Source: G963676655 sp963676655 (GTDB taxonomy: Bacteria; Verrucomicrobiota; Lentisphaeria; Victivallales; Victivallaceae). From it: a stretch of 64,000 nt of DNA. Below the pieces are notes generated by a model that made no database searches, was not told the origin of the DNA, and saw only the letters and a program-made list of their open reading frames with translations. The DNA is taken from contig CAXXKX010000003.1 of the NCBI GenBank assembly GCA_963676655.2, positions 2,666,001-2,730,000 of the forward strand. The letters are read 5' to 3'. How positions within the stretch are numbered: the stretch's first letter is position 1; every line of letters starts with the position of its first letter. The translations under genes and the position numbers were made by a program. Of this stretch, positions 10,081 to 19,525 are shown one piece after another.

Positions 10081-10953
10081 TCATTTGCCTGTATCTGAAA
10101 TCCGCTGGAGGCCGGCGGGAAAGTCGGACTTCTTTTCTTTCCGGTATTCCTTGGGGGAAAGGCCTGTTTCGTTTTTGAACTTACGTGAGAAATATAGCGG
10201 GTCGTCAAAATTTAACTGGTCGGCTATCTCATTTATGCGCAATGCGGTCCCGGTCAATAAATACGCTGCCTCGTCGATTTTCATTTTGGTGATATATCTG
10301 CTTGGCGGTAGTTTGAATATTCGGTTCCAGCACCTGAGAAATGATGCTTGGGATATTCCCTGACGGGCAATCAGTTCATGCAAACATATATTTTCTTTAT
10401 AATTTAATTCAATATAAGAAGCCGCTTTTCTTACTGCTATTTCAAGCGGGTCCGTTGCTTTGGTTCCGGTTAAATTGTTGACGATTGTCGCGGATATCAG
10501 TTGCTCGCAAAGACGGTCGAGCATATCAATCGCGCCATGTTCATGGATATTTTCGCATATGTCGAAAATCATTTTCATACAGCGGGAAATTCTGGAAGTC
10601 ATTTGAAATCCCCACAATGGCCGGGAAAAATCGATATTGAACTGTTTGAATGTCTCCAGCAGCGGTCCGGAATAGGTAAAGTAGAGTAATTCCCAGGGTT
10701 TTTCCGTTAACATTTCATAGCAGACGCCGGGTTTTACCGCGGTAACGCATGGATATGGTGACTTATAGATTTTGCCGTCGGCCGCGAAAACGGCTTCGGG
10801 AGCCTCGCCTGAAAGTTCAAAACCGAAATCTATGGATTCAAAATAACTCTTGCGGTTGTGAAAATTACTGGAGATATACGCGATATTGTTCAACTTCAGC
10901 GGAAAGCGGTGCAAACGCGGTGAATCGCCAAGTCTTAAAATAAATTTATCCAT
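10081..10953 (-). CDS. AraC-family transcriptional regulator
   Basis: A 290-residue protein. The C-terminal third holds both helix-turn-helix units (LHELIARQGISQASFLRCWN and INEIADQLNFDDPLYFSRKF) and ends with the family signature ETGLSPKEYRKEK. The N-terminal 180 residues form a cupin-like sensor. It is transcribed away from the pseudopilin gene at 11115; the 161-base shared intergenic region contains a promoter wrapped in a 25-base inverted repeat, which could be the binding site of this or another regulator. It is likely the local regulator of the 11.1-17.9 kb module (inference). Confidence 0.9.
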   Translation of the reverse strand: MDKFILRLGDSPRLHRFPLKLNNIAYISSNFHNRKSYFESIDFGFELSGEAPEAVFAADGKIYKSPYPCVTAVKPGVCYEMLTEKPWELLYFTYSGPLLETFKQFNIDFSRPLWGFQMTSRISRCMKMIFDICENIHEHGAIDMLDRLCEQLISATIVNNLTGTKATDPLEIAVRKAASYIELNYKENICLHELIARQGISQASFLRCWNRIFKLPPSRYITKMKIDEAAYLLTGTALRINEIADQLNFDDPLYFSRKFKNETGLSPKEYRKEKKSDFPAGLQRISDTGK

Positions 10954-11047
10954 AATTTTCTTATCTTTTTTTTATGTTAAACAAGAATTTTAGCTGAAAA
11001 TATCATTTGCCTTGATAAATATGTCCATATTTTTGAAAAAAACATCC

Positions 11048-11077
11048 ATTGTAAAACAGCTGTTTTTACAATATAAT
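11048..11077 (+). promoter_or_regulatory. Promoter overlapped by an inverted repeat (operator)
   Basis: TTGTAA at 11049-11054 and TATAAT at 11072-11077 are 17 bases apart. The same stretch, 11048-11072, is an inverted repeat whose 12-base left arm ATTGTAAAACAG pairs with CTGTTTTTACAAT, with one extra T in the right arm. The palindrome fills the space between the -35 and -10 boxes and includes the -35 box, a geometry typical of an operator that blocks polymerase. The pseudopilin ATG follows 37 bases after the -10. Confidence 0.65.
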
Positions 11078-11114
11078 ATAGATAGTCAAGAATTCAACAA
11101 AAACGAGGTACAAA

Positions 11115-11852
11115 ATGAACAAGAGTATGAATTCCGAAAAGTCAAGAAAAAGTGGTTTTACATTAATCGAACTCCTGGTGGTGATCGCGATCATTGCCAT
11201 TCTGGCTTCAATGCTGCTTCCTGCACTGAACCAGGCCCGGGAAAGAGCCAAAGCCATAAACTGCGTCAACAACTTGCGCCAATGTATTATGGGGGTTACC
11301 GGGTACGCGGATGATTACAAGGGATACGGTCCTGTCGGTTACCTTACTCCCTATACCACGTCAGGTCCGATGGGAACACTTACCAACACCGAAATACGCT
11401 GGGCAGGTATGATCTACATTTTAGGTTATGTCAGGACCATAGATACTTTTATCTGCCCTAAATATGTCCTGGCGGTGAAAAAAGTATATCCTGGTTATAA
11501 AACGGCACTAACCCAGATGAAATATCTTACTTACGGAATCACTTTCAACCATAATGATCCCGACGTGGTCACTTCATTTACAAATTTTTATACCCAGAGT
11601 AATCCGTCGAGCAAGGTGCTTTTAAGTGACAGCATCTACCTCACCAGTAACACATGGGCGCCCAGCTGTTTTATCGCGAAATACGACGGAGCGGCAAGTG
11701 CCAATTCAGATCGATGTGTTATTACCTGCCATGCCCAGAGAGCCAATGCGGCATATTATGACGGTCATGTCAAAGCTTCAGACGGAGCTGATTTTGTCAA
11801 GAGTGGAATACTCGGCGGACGCAAAGAGGACTATACTCCGGTAGCGTTCTGA
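11115..11852 (+). CDS. Pseudopilin-like protein with H-X9-DG motif
   Basis: A 245-residue protein with the basic leader MNKSMNSEKSRKSG, then FTLIELLVVIAIIAI, and an H-AQRANAAYY-DG motif near residues 215-227. It is paralogous to the proteins at 2765 and 41034, sharing nearly identical first 45 residues but a divergent body. Expected to be cleaved by a prepilin peptidase and anchored or assembled at the cell envelope. It is the first gene downstream of the operator-promoter at 11048 and precedes a DUF4838+CBM9 gene, repeating the order seen in the first module. Confidence 0.85.
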   Translation: MNKSMNSEKSRKSGFTLIELLVVIAIIAILASMLLPALNQARERAKAINCVNNLRQCIMGVTGYADDYKGYGPVGYLTPYTTSGPMGTLTNTEIRWAGMIYILGYVRTIDTFICPKYVLAVKKVYPGYKTALTQMKYLTYGITFNHNDPDVVTSFTNFYTQSNPSSKVLLSDSIYLTSNTWAPSCFIAKYDGAASANSDRCVITCHAQRANAAYYDGHVKASDGADFVKSGILGGRKEDYTPVAF

Positions 11853-11887
11853 ATAATTCTTTTCAGCCAACTATCATATAATCAAAT

Positions 11888-11928
11888 ATTGCATAATATA
11901 TTGCCGAATGTAAAATATATTATGCAAT
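11888..11928 (+). terminator. Long AT-rich hairpin after the pseudopilin gene
   Basis: A 14-base arm ATTGCATAATATAT pairs perfectly with ATATATTATGCAAT (15 bp counting one inner T-A pair), with an 11-base loop, 36 bases past the stop codon. There is no real T-run after it, so it may be a weak terminator, a transcript-stabilising hairpin that lets the pseudopilin be made in excess over downstream genes, or a binding site. The rest of the 11853-12177 gap shows no supported gene. Confidence 0.45.
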
Positions 11929-12177
11929 TTACCAACTCATTACAGGGGAACGGTTTTGCTCCGTATCGGGCAGATGGACGATGAGACTGTATCCATTACA
12001 GTTTCCATGCTGGCGCCCTATGTCGGAACCATATTTCGCTGTGATACTTAACGAAAAAAAACTATTTAGCAATAAACAGGCAACACAAAAGAACAAAAGG
12101 GGCAATTCACTGACATGAATAGCAAGCAAATCAAAAGAAATCTGCTTGATTTCGGAAAAAAAGCGTCAACAGGTACG

Positions 12178-14634
12178 ATGAAAAAATGTTTAATTACATA
12201 TTTCCTGCTGGTCGGAACCTTAATCTCAATCACGGCGGCGGAAACGAAGCTGGATATTGTCAAAGACGGCAAATCAAAATATGTGATTTATTACGGGGAA
12301 GGCCCCGCAAGCGTTAAAAAGGCCGCTAAAGAGCTGCAAATATACATCCGTAAATCGACCGGAGCTGTTTTACCGATCGCAGCCAAGGCGTCTTACCCGA
12401 TGATTTGTCTGGGCATAAATGACGAACTGAAGAAATCCGGTCTTGATTTTTCCGGTATTCCAGAAGAAGGTTTCCGTATAAACACCAGAGGTGAAAATAT
12501 TTATATCTATGGCAAAGATGACGTTAAACAGCGTTGGGCCGGATATTTAAGCAAGGGAACGCTTTTCGGGCTTTATACTTTTCTGGAAAAATATGTCGGC
12601 ATCCGTTGGCTCATGCCGGGTTTTGACGGGATTTATATTCCTGGGACTAAAAATCTCAGCGTCGCGGTAACGCCGGAGGCGGACGCGCCGTTTTTTGAAA
12701 GCCGTTCCTTTCCTGGGAGGGTTAGCCGCAACTGGTGCGAGTATCAGCGTCTCGGCGGCCTGGTTATAAAACACAATCATGTCTGGGACACCATGCTTTC
12801 GCCCCGAAGGAAATATGACTTTTTACGGCAGCATCCGGAATTCCTGGCCATGCAGAAAAATGGTAAACGGGTTACGCTTCCTAAAGATGGTACCCGCTGG
12901 TATGGCAAATTCTGTACCACCAACCCGCAGTTTGTCGACGCTGTAGCGGACAGTGTTTGTAATAAAATAAAAAAGTCCAAAGTACTTCCGTTCAGCGAAA
13001 CCTTATCCCCCTCTGACTTCAGCGGTTGGTGCGAATGCGCGGAATGCAGAAAATACCGGGAAACCTGCAAAGAGAATCCGGCTTGGGGAAGCATGGGCTG
13101 TTTCCGTTCATCCGTAACTCCGCTGCTTTTGAAGTTTTATAATGACGTGGCAAAAATTGTCGGCAAGAAATATCCACACACATTTGTTGTAGGTTATATT
13201 TATTTTGACTACACCTATCCGCCCGCGAATTTGAAGCCTCTGGAGCCGAATGTGGCGCTTATGCTTGCGCCGATGAAGCATTATGGCATGACCCGATTCA
13301 AGCCCAAGGAGCAAGAAGAGTTTGAAAGACTGTGTAAAGCATGGAGCGGCGCTTGTAAGCTTGTCGGTTATTACGGCGCGTCCACCTGGATGATGTCCGC
13401 GTTGGGTACTCCGTTCGGGCCGTCTTCGGAGATTCTTGAACACACCTTCAGGACGATAGCCAAAAATAAGTTCAAGGCGGTTTACTACTATTACCTGCCA
13501 TGGAGTTTCGGCGCCCTGCATAATTATCTTGCCGCCAAGCTGATGTGGAACCCGCATGCGGATATCCAGGCTATAACCCGGGATTTCCTGAAGCATGCCT
13601 ACGGTGAAAAACCGGCGGTTTATATGGAGCAAATGTATAGGCTCCTGGACGACGAAATGAAAAAATATAAAGTCAAACAACCGGAAATGTCTACCGGTTA
13701 CGTAATGACTACTTCTCTGGCGCTGGATGTGTACGCGAAGAACTTTTGGGAAATCGAAAAGTTGTATTCTCAGGCGCTCAAAAGCTGCGACGATCCGAAT
13801 CAGCGCAAAAGACTGGAAATGTTCGGGGATAATTTATACATTCTTCACCATGTCCTGCTTTTGGGGAAAGCGCTTGTCGACGCTGAAAAATCCATGTTCT
13901 ATCTGGATTCCGAAAAGTATAAGGACTTCCTGAAGAAGAAAAAAGACAGTGACGCGGTCCGTGCAATGGCAGGAGCCGCGAAACATGGCGCGATTACCGG
14001 ACTTTTCAGGCCCGGAAAGAAAATTATTACTGTTCCGCGGGTCAAGACTCCACCGACTATTGATGGCGTATACAATGACGCAGCCTGGAGGGGCACGATT
14101 AAAAAAGTCGTTGTACGCAACTTCACCAAAGCCGGCGACAAAGGCCCGGCCAAGGAGCGTACGACCGCGCTGATGGCTTTTGATGACAAAAACCTTTATT
14201 TGTATTTCCGTTGTAATGATACAAAGATAGTTGGCAGGAAACTGGAAAAAGATGACTTCGGGATATTTAAAGGCGACTGTGTGGAATTCTTTTTTGCGGT
14301 GGATCCCAACCGGCCCAAATCATATTGGCATCTTGTCGTAAATCCCGAGAACTCCCAATGGGACGCTTTCGAGAGAAGATTGGATGAAAACCTGAAATGG
14401 GAGAGCAAAGTGCGGAAGTTCAATAACAATTGGACCGTTGAGATCAAAATTCCGTTCAAATCACTGCATTTCCCTGGAACTGATATTCAGAATGACAATA
14501 TGCCTGTTCCTGGTATGAGTTGGCGGGTCAATATGGCAAGGGAAGATCAGCCTTCTAAGGAGATTAGCACCTGGGCCCCGGTTGAAAAAGCCTTTGGCAA
14601 TCCGAATGAATTCGGCCAATGGATATTTCCCTGA
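12178..14634 (+). CDS. DUF4838 protein with C-terminal CBM9-like domain
   Basis: The start at 12178 gives a clear signal peptide (MKKCLITYFLLVGTLISITA) and 818 residues. An in-frame ATG at 12115 would add 21 residues ahead of it. The N-terminal part has the alpha-glucuronidase-like domain (KKAAKELQIYIRKSTGAVL). The middle has the DUF4838 core with its cysteine pair GWCECAECRKYRETC. From about residue 620 a CBM9-like sandwich begins (VKTPPTIDGVYNDAAWRG, then KGDCVEFFFAVDPN). A secreted enzyme or binding protein for a complex glycan is likely; the reaction is not known. It belongs to the second glycan module with the pseudopilin upstream. Confidence 0.75.
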   Translation: MKKCLITYFLLVGTLISITAAETKLDIVKDGKSKYVIYYGEGPASVKKAAKELQIYIRKSTGAVLPIAAKASYPMICLGINDELKKSGLDFSGIPEEGFRINTRGENIYIYGKDDVKQRWAGYLSKGTLFGLYTFLEKYVGIRWLMPGFDGIYIPGTKNLSVAVTPEADAPFFESRSFPGRVSRNWCEYQRLGGLVIKHNHVWDTMLSPRRKYDFLRQHPEFLAMQKNGKRVTLPKDGTRWYGKFCTTNPQFVDAVADSVCNKIKKSKVLPFSETLSPSDFSGWCECAECRKYRETCKENPAWGSMGCFRSSVTPLLLKFYNDVAKIVGKKYPHTFVVGYIYFDYTYPPANLKPLEPNVALMLAPMKHYGMTRFKPKEQEEFERLCKAWSGACKLVGYYGASTWMMSALGTPFGPSSEILEHTFRTIAKNKFKAVYYYYLPWSFGALHNYLAAKLMWNPHADIQAITRDFLKHAYGEKPAVYMEQMYRLLDDEMKKYKVKQPEMSTGYVMTTSLALDVYAKNFWEIEKLYSQALKSCDDPNQRKRLEMFGDNLYILHHVLLLGKALVDAEKSMFYLDSEKYKDFLKKKKDSDAVRAMAGAAKHGAITGLFRPGKKIITVPRVKTPPTIDGVYNDAAWRGTIKKVVVRNFTKAGDKGPAKERTTALMAFDDKNLYLYFRCNDTKIVGRKLEKDDFGIFKGDCVEFFFAVDPNRPKSYWHLVVNPENSQWDAFERRLDENLKWESKVRKFNNNWTVEIKIPFKSLHFPGTDIQNDNMPVPGMSWRVNMAREDQPSKEISTWAPVEKAFGNPNEFGQWIFP

Positions 14635-14770
14635 GCTGAAATCAACGGTCCTTGACACGGTGTTGAGGACCGGAATCAAATAATAGCGCATCCGGCATCA
14701 GTATCACTGCATGACACAAACGCTGGCGCCGGAATGCTGATTACCAGTAAGAATTAAGTGGAATTTGATA

Positions 14771-17700
14771 ATGAAACAGAAATCCGGAATAGATAGATTC
14801 TTTTATTGTGACTTTAACCAGGGAATGAAGCTTGGTGAATGGCGTTTCCCTGCCGGGGTGAACCGGGTCGAAGAATCTTTCCGTATCGAAGAAAAATGTA
14901 ATGCGACTCTGATCATTTACGCAAACGAAAAAACCCTGGTCGATGAATATGTCCTTGATGGCAAGGCTTATCCTTTCAGTTGGGGAAACTCTGAAACCGC
15001 ACATATGCTGCATGCCTACGGTTTGCAGAGAGCATTCAAACATGAACTTGAGCCGGGAACCCATGTCCTGGAAATTACTTGCGAACTCTGCCCGGATGCA
15101 CATGAAAATTGCCTGGCCGAGATATTCGTTACAGTGCTGCTGCCGGATATTAATGAGACAAATGAACTTGACCCCGGTTTTGACGATAAAATCATGACTT
15201 ATCCTGAGGCTCTTCAGTTCCAGGACTGTCAGAAAAGTCATTCAACTGAAGGATACAGCATAGGCGTTGGAGACGGTCAGGTATCGCTCGGGCGCTTCGG
15301 TTATACAAAAGGCGATGGGCTGCTTGATTGCGCCATGACCACGCTGGGCGATATCAACCGGCTCTATTTGTTCGGCCATCCCATGTACAAAAAAACGACC
15401 CGCTGGCAGTACTCCCTGCTTCCTAAAGATATCGACCCTGAAAAAAAATATCACGGTTCGTTCCCTCCAGCCCAGACCGGCTACGAGGACGACGATGTCA
15501 GCATTTCCTATCTCGGCAGTTCATGGAAGACCGTATTCCAGCGTCCGGGAGCGGCAGATGTCAAATTCGCCTGTCAATATTCCATCGCTTCCGCCGGTAT
15601 TCTGATTGAAACTGACGACCGGCGGCTCTCTTTGAGTGACCTGCAGTTTACGGGCAATTATACCAGCGTCATGCTGCCGCTGGAAAAAGGCCTGACTGTC
15701 AGGAGCATTGCCGCGACCGATACCATTTATGACGCGGCGGCTGACGGACCTTTAAAAGAAAACTGGTTTTTGATCTTCGGCTGTAGCGCGTTCCCCGATA
15801 TCCCGATCCAGATTGTTATGACCCGTAAGCCGGAAAAAATAACCGCCGGTCGAACAACTGGAACTCTCCTCAGTGGAATTGATATCGAAACCGGAGACGA
15901 GTTTGTTGCCGGGTTCGCGGTATCCCCGTTCGGGATCGAGTCATTTCTACCGGAAGAAACCATGAATGAGGCGTTTTACGAAACCGCATATGAGCGTTGC
16001 AACTTTTGGTCACGGGCGGTTCTGGCCTTTCCGGTAGATATGGATGAATATTACAAGGTCGACAGCGATAATGAAACCGTAAAGATCATCCAGAAATACC
16101 AGTATCGATTTGTCCATGACGAATGGGGAACCGAGCCCCTGAAGACCGCGCCGCTGCCGCCGGTCCTTGATTTTTGTTCGGGTATTGACGGATTCGTTCT
16201 CGATGAAAACTCCGTTGATTTTAAGTTCCCGACCAAGTTCGGGTATTTGAAAGGCGTTGTCAATTCTGATACTGCCTGCTACGAACTGCCGTTTATTCCC
16301 GAAAGAAGACGGATAAACTTCCGCCCGGCCGACAGTTCTGAAATCGAAAACGAACTGACCGAAGATTTGCGGGAATCCTGGGATTTCATGGAGCAATTTG
16401 CCAATGATGAGTTTCCATTGTCGCCGTATTGTGCCAGTTATCTGGAACGTTACCGTTTTCTCCGGTCCATGCTCAATTATTTAAAAGAACCGTTCAGGAG
16501 TGATTTGCTTGAGAAACTCAGAGTCAACTTGCCGTTGGCCCTCGATCCTGACCGCGCGTTTAAATTGCTGGTCGGAGTGTCACATCGCGAACTATCCACG
16601 AGCGAAGCGGATACTGAAACCGTTCTCAGACTCTTCAAATCTGATCGGGTATGCAAAAAAACGTTCTATAACTGGTACGACCGGGTGGAGCCCATCACTG
16701 GCAATTCCTATAAGCTTACTTATGTTAACTGCGGCGTCGCCGCCAGACAGAAAGATGGTTCCAGGGAAATAGTAGAAAAATTACTCGAAAAGGAACCGAT
16801 GGTTGAAGTTGACTGGGGTACCGGATTGTCATTGAGCGCCATTTCGCTTTCCGCCCTGGCGGTTGGCGACTGGGAGTCGGTCAGGAAACACTGGGACACG
16901 ATTCGGGACGGCTTTAAATATTATCATCTATATCAGGATTGGGCCTGCATGGGCGCGGGATACGCGGAAAACGGCGGCACCTGGATAGAAGGAGCCAATT
17001 ACAACGGGTTTATCGGTTTCTGCCGCATGGCTGAAGAACTGAAAGAATACGAGGATCTGAACCTTGGCCGTTATCTCGGGGCAAAACAGGGCGCTTACCG
17101 TCTGGCCCTTTTTCGCTCGTCTCAGAGTTTCTTCCCTAAGTATTTCAGGCGTTCATCATGGTATTTGACAAAGTTTATGCATGATGAAGCCAGACCGGCC
17201 GGCGCTTTCCAGAACGCGCCAGATCCCGGCCCGGACGGCGAAGATTTCAGACTCGGTGGATTTTTTAACCTGTCTACCGAAGGCGCTTATCCGGAAGTTT
17301 ATTCGCTCTTTTTAAAGCATATTCCGGAAGAGTTTATGGCCGCGTGGAAAGTTTACCGGGAAAATGTCGAGGCGGTTTTGGACCTTAACTTGTGGTCGGA
17401 TTTCGCGATTGTCGAATGTCATGCCGGATATCTGGTAACATTGGCGTTGAATGGCATTTCCCCGTCGGAGATGGGTCAGGAAATCGCTTTTGCCGATAAG
17501 ATTGGAATCATGCTGAGAAAATGGTTCGGCCTGCATTACCCGGTCCGGCGTTTGCCGGAAAATTGCTATCAGAGTTATTTGAAGTCAATCATTACGGCAA
17601 AAGAGTTCCCGGTATGGCTTGAGCATTGGAGCGGAATGGAATTCCCGTCAGCCGTTTATGACGCGGATAAGCAGGAAGCCACCATTGCAATCAAAGCGAC

Positions 17701-17851
17701 TTCAGCAGAGGTAAGACTGGAATGCGGCGCTATCGCAGCTCCGGAACAAGCTCTATTGAACGGTGCTCCAACGTCATTTTCATATGACGCCCGCAAACAG
17801 CGCCTGACATTCCCGAAAATTGCTTCAGGAACCCTTGTCTTGACATTTTAA
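14771..17851 (+). CDS. Large protein of unknown function (1027 aa)
   Basis: I do not recognise a family. The ATG at 14771 is preceded by AAGTGGA; a TTG six bases earlier is possible. There is no signal peptide. The first 400 residues look beta-rich (FRIEEKCNATLIIYANEKT). Residues about 530-950 are helical and rich in aromatic and acidic residues (GTGLSLSAISLSALAVGDW, YLYQDWACMGAGYAENGG-like spacing), which could be an alpha/alpha toroid as in many glycan-active enzymes. The tail (IAIKATSAEVRLECGA) looks like a beta-sandwich. Position after a DUF4838-CBM9 gene suggests a role in the same glycan pathway (inference). Confidence 0.6.
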   Translation: MKQKSGIDRFFYCDFNQGMKLGEWRFPAGVNRVEESFRIEEKCNATLIIYANEKTLVDEYVLDGKAYPFSWGNSETAHMLHAYGLQRAFKHELEPGTHVLEITCELCPDAHENCLAEIFVTVLLPDINETNELDPGFDDKIMTYPEALQFQDCQKSHSTEGYSIGVGDGQVSLGRFGYTKGDGLLDCAMTTLGDINRLYLFGHPMYKKTTRWQYSLLPKDIDPEKKYHGSFPPAQTGYEDDDVSISYLGSSWKTVFQRPGAADVKFACQYSIASAGILIETDDRRLSLSDLQFTGNYTSVMLPLEKGLTVRSIAATDTIYDAAADGPLKENWFLIFGCSAFPDIPIQIVMTRKPEKITAGRTTGTLLSGIDIETGDEFVAGFAVSPFGIESFLPEETMNEAFYETAYERCNFWSRAVLAFPVDMDEYYKVDSDNETVKIIQKYQYRFVHDEWGTEPLKTAPLPPVLDFCSGIDGFVLDENSVDFKFPTKFGYLKGVVNSDTACYELPFIPERRRINFRPADSSEIENELTEDLRESWDFMEQFANDEFPLSPYCASYLERYRFLRSMLNYLKEPFRSDLLEKLRVNLPLALDPDRAFKLLVGVSHRELSTSEADTETVLRLFKSDRVCKKTFYNWYDRVEPITGNSYKLTYVNCGVAARQKDGSREIVEKLLEKEPMVEVDWGTGLSLSAISLSALAVGDWESVRKHWDTIRDGFKYYHLYQDWACMGAGYAENGGTWIEGANYNGFIGFCRMAEELKEYEDLNLGRYLGAKQGAYRLALFRSSQSFFPKYFRRSSWYLTKFMHDEARPAGAFQNAPDPGPDGEDFRLGGFFNLSTEGAYPEVYSLFLKHIPEEFMAAWKVYRENVEAVLDLNLWSDFAIVECHAGYLVTLALNGISPSEMGQEIAFADKIGIMLRKWFGLHYPVRRLPENCYQSYLKSIITAKEFPVWLEHWSGMEFPSAVYDADKQEATIAIKATSAEVRLECGAIAAPEQALLNGAPTSFSYDARKQRLTFPKIASGTLVLTF

Positions 17852-17888
17852 GCTTCAAGAATAGCACCGGATTGTATGATTGTGTTAA

Positions 17889-17911
17889 TTGAGGGGCGCT
17901 TTGCCCCTCAA
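17889..17911 (+). other. Perfect 9-bp GC hairpin
   Basis: TTGAGGGGC and GCCCCTCAA flank a five-base loop, 38 bases after the 14771 gene. No T-run follows, so it is not a standard terminator alone; a stronger terminator lies 60 bases further on. Confidence 0.5.
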
Positions 17912-17970
17912 ACTCCTTCCGCGCCTTACGCTGGCAGCGCAAGGATTTCATCCTTGACCTTTATTTACAG

Positions 17971-18008
17971 GCTTTGAGTTGTGTTACAACTCAAAGCAGA
18001 GTTTTTTT
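17971..18008 (+). terminator. Rho-independent terminator
   Basis: GCTTTGAGTTGT (17971-17982) pairs perfectly with ACAACTCAAAGC (17986-17997) across a GTT loop, and AGAGTTTTTTT follows at once. This is the clearest terminator in the window and probably ends transcription of the 11.1-17.9 kb module. It also marks the left border of the AT-rich island. Confidence 0.75.
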
Positions 18009-18162
18009 CTGCGCTGTCGCTTGGCGGGGCACCCATCGTACCCCTGTACACCTTCCGCGTTACCACCTGACTTGTTGCCAAAAGATAATACATTATTTTA
18101 TCATCGCACCTCGCCTGGTGATGGCTAAGCTCCTAATAATAATGATTTTGTAGATTAAATAT

Positions 18163-18518
18163 AGTCGAACCGTCTGACTATTTGTTTAGAAGTCAGACTG
18201 TTTTCAGTTCTCACAAACTGGAGAGAATATTCAGTAGGGCCGCTTTCGATGAAAGCGCCGGGATGCGAAAGCATCCCACCCACGGGTAGATTATTCAGTT
18301 ACTGATTGACGTTAACAACCGATATTTACGTTCTTCTTTAAGGTCATTAATTGATTTTATGGAAAGAGAAGAGGTCGCAGGAGGTTTTTGTATCATTTGC
18401 AATATCTGGATATAAGTAGTATATTTTGATTGAGATGACGCGGGAAAAAAGCTTAAATCAAATTTTTTACGTCAAAAAATAGATCTAATAGGTGTTTGGG
18501 GATGATTTTATGACTTTT
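18163..18518 (+). repeat. Dispersed repeat, copy A (hairpin-bearing)
   Basis: The stretch from GTCGAACCGTCTGACTAT through CAGACTGTTTTCAGTT and on to ATTGACGTTAACAACCGAT is about 90 percent like 19213-19396 by eye. It holds two tight hairpins, GCTTTC-GAT-GAAAGC (18242-18256) and GGGATGC-GAAA-GCATCCC (18260-18277). Its right half (GGTCGCAGGAGG to GGGGATGATTTTATGAC) recurs at 19450, 20200 and 22779. It lies directly upstream of the small membrane-protein gene at 18575. Together with 17852-18162, which has only the hairpins already listed, it fills the gene-free gap here. Confidence 0.75.
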
Positions 18519-18574
18519 GATTGTATTCTTAGAGGTCGTTCTTATTTTCAATTATGCTTAAGACAGGTGGACCA

Positions 18575-18856
18575 ATGCGTAGCATACTCAAACAAGAAAT
18601 GATAGAATTCCTCAAAATTTTAAATAGAAATAGAGGTATTGTCATTTATGTGACGGCTCTTTCATTAGTCTTTTTTTCTATATCTTTAATGGTAAGGTCA
18701 ACACAATATGCGATCGCCTATATTGTATGTGCACTGGGCTCTCTGGTTAATTTAATTCCCATCGAAAAAAGTAATGGAGGAGTAGCGTGTGGACTAAAGA
18801 AAATTTTTTACGTACTTGTTTTTACCATTGCATCTCTTTGGTTTATTATTCACTAA
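18575..18856 (+). CDS. Small membrane protein of unknown function
   Basis: A 93-residue protein. The ATG at 18575 follows AGGTGG by four bases and is preferred over the ATG at 18554. Two or three membrane helices are visible (IVIYVTALSLVFFSISLMV, YAIAYIVCALGSLVNLIPI and IFYVLVFTIASLWFIIH), with a basic cytosolic N terminus. I know no family for it. It opens a run of small orphan envelope proteins separated by duplicated repeat sequence. Coding use is far more AT-rich than in the flanking glycan genes. Confidence 0.55.
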   Translation: MRSILKQEMIEFLKILNRNRGIVIYVTALSLVFFSISLMVRSTQYAIAYIVCALGSLVNLIPIEKSNGGVACGLKKIFYVLVFTIASLWFIIH

Positions 18857-18982
18857 AAAACCCGTCAACTCGTAGGAGTTCACAGGGGTATCCATTAAGG
18901 TTCCTATAAAGTCTAAATAATAAAAATCTATAGGGGAAATTCAATTTTCCATCAAAAAAATTTACCCCTTGGGATCTGCCAC

Positions 18983-19049
18983 TGTTTTTTTACCTGACTC
19001 CATCCTCTTTTTGCCATCGAGGATGCCTGCGTGCGGACGCGCCATCTTC
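18983..19049 (+). repeat. Direct repeat near left side of the AT-rich island
   Basis: TACCTGACTCCATCCTCTTT through GATGCCTGCGTGCGGACG matches 24564-24628 at roughly four bases in five. The two copies bracket most of the island of orphan genes. Apart from this and the neighbouring repeat copy, 18857-19212 shows nothing recognisable. Confidence 0.6.
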
Positions 19050-19212
19050 ACTCGTGCGCCTGCGAGCGAACCTAAAAAACGCAGTTAAAATTATACCGTA
19101 AAAATATCTATTCATTGGAGTTTTTTATTAATCGCTTGACCTATTTTAATAGTCTATTCTTAATATCTTTTAATATCTAAGGTGTTGACAGTAAGTTTAT
19201 TGCGAATAAACG

Positions 19213-19513
19213 ATAGTCAAACCGTCTGACTATTTAAGCCGTCTGACTATTTATTTAGAAGTCAGACTGTTTTCAGTTCTCACAAACTGGAGAGAGTATT
19301 CAGTAGGGCCGCTTTCGATGAAAGCGCCGGGATGCGAAAGCATCCCATCCACGGGCAGATTATTCAGTTACTGATTGACGTTAACAACTGATAATTTCGT
19401 TCTTCGCCAGCCTCATCGAGGCAGGCGCTACATTTTAAGGTCTTAAGGAAAGAGAAGAGGTCGCAGGAGGTTTTCGCATCATTTGCACTGCCAGAAAATA
19501 AGCAGTATATTTG
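19213..19513 (+). repeat. Dispersed repeat, copy B (hairpin-bearing)
   Basis: Second copy of the element at 18163, offset by about 1070 bases. It keeps the GAAA-capped hairpin (19329-19346) and the flanking ATTGACGTTAACAACTGAT. It carries an extra tandem GTCTGACTATTTAAGCC unit at its left edge and an insertion CCAGCCTCATCGAGGCAGG before the shared GGTCGCAGGAGG segment. The preserved stems despite scattered point changes suggest a structured RNA or DNA element. Confidence 0.75.
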
Positions 19514-19525
19514 CTATTAGTCCGG

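Noticed and set aside
9956..10363. 135-codon plus-strand frame
   Set aside because: It is antisense to the conserved DNA-binding half of the AraC gene at 10081-10953.
17889..17911. GC hairpin as the main terminator of the second glycan module
   Set aside because: No T-run follows it; the stem at 17971 followed by seven T residues is the better terminator.
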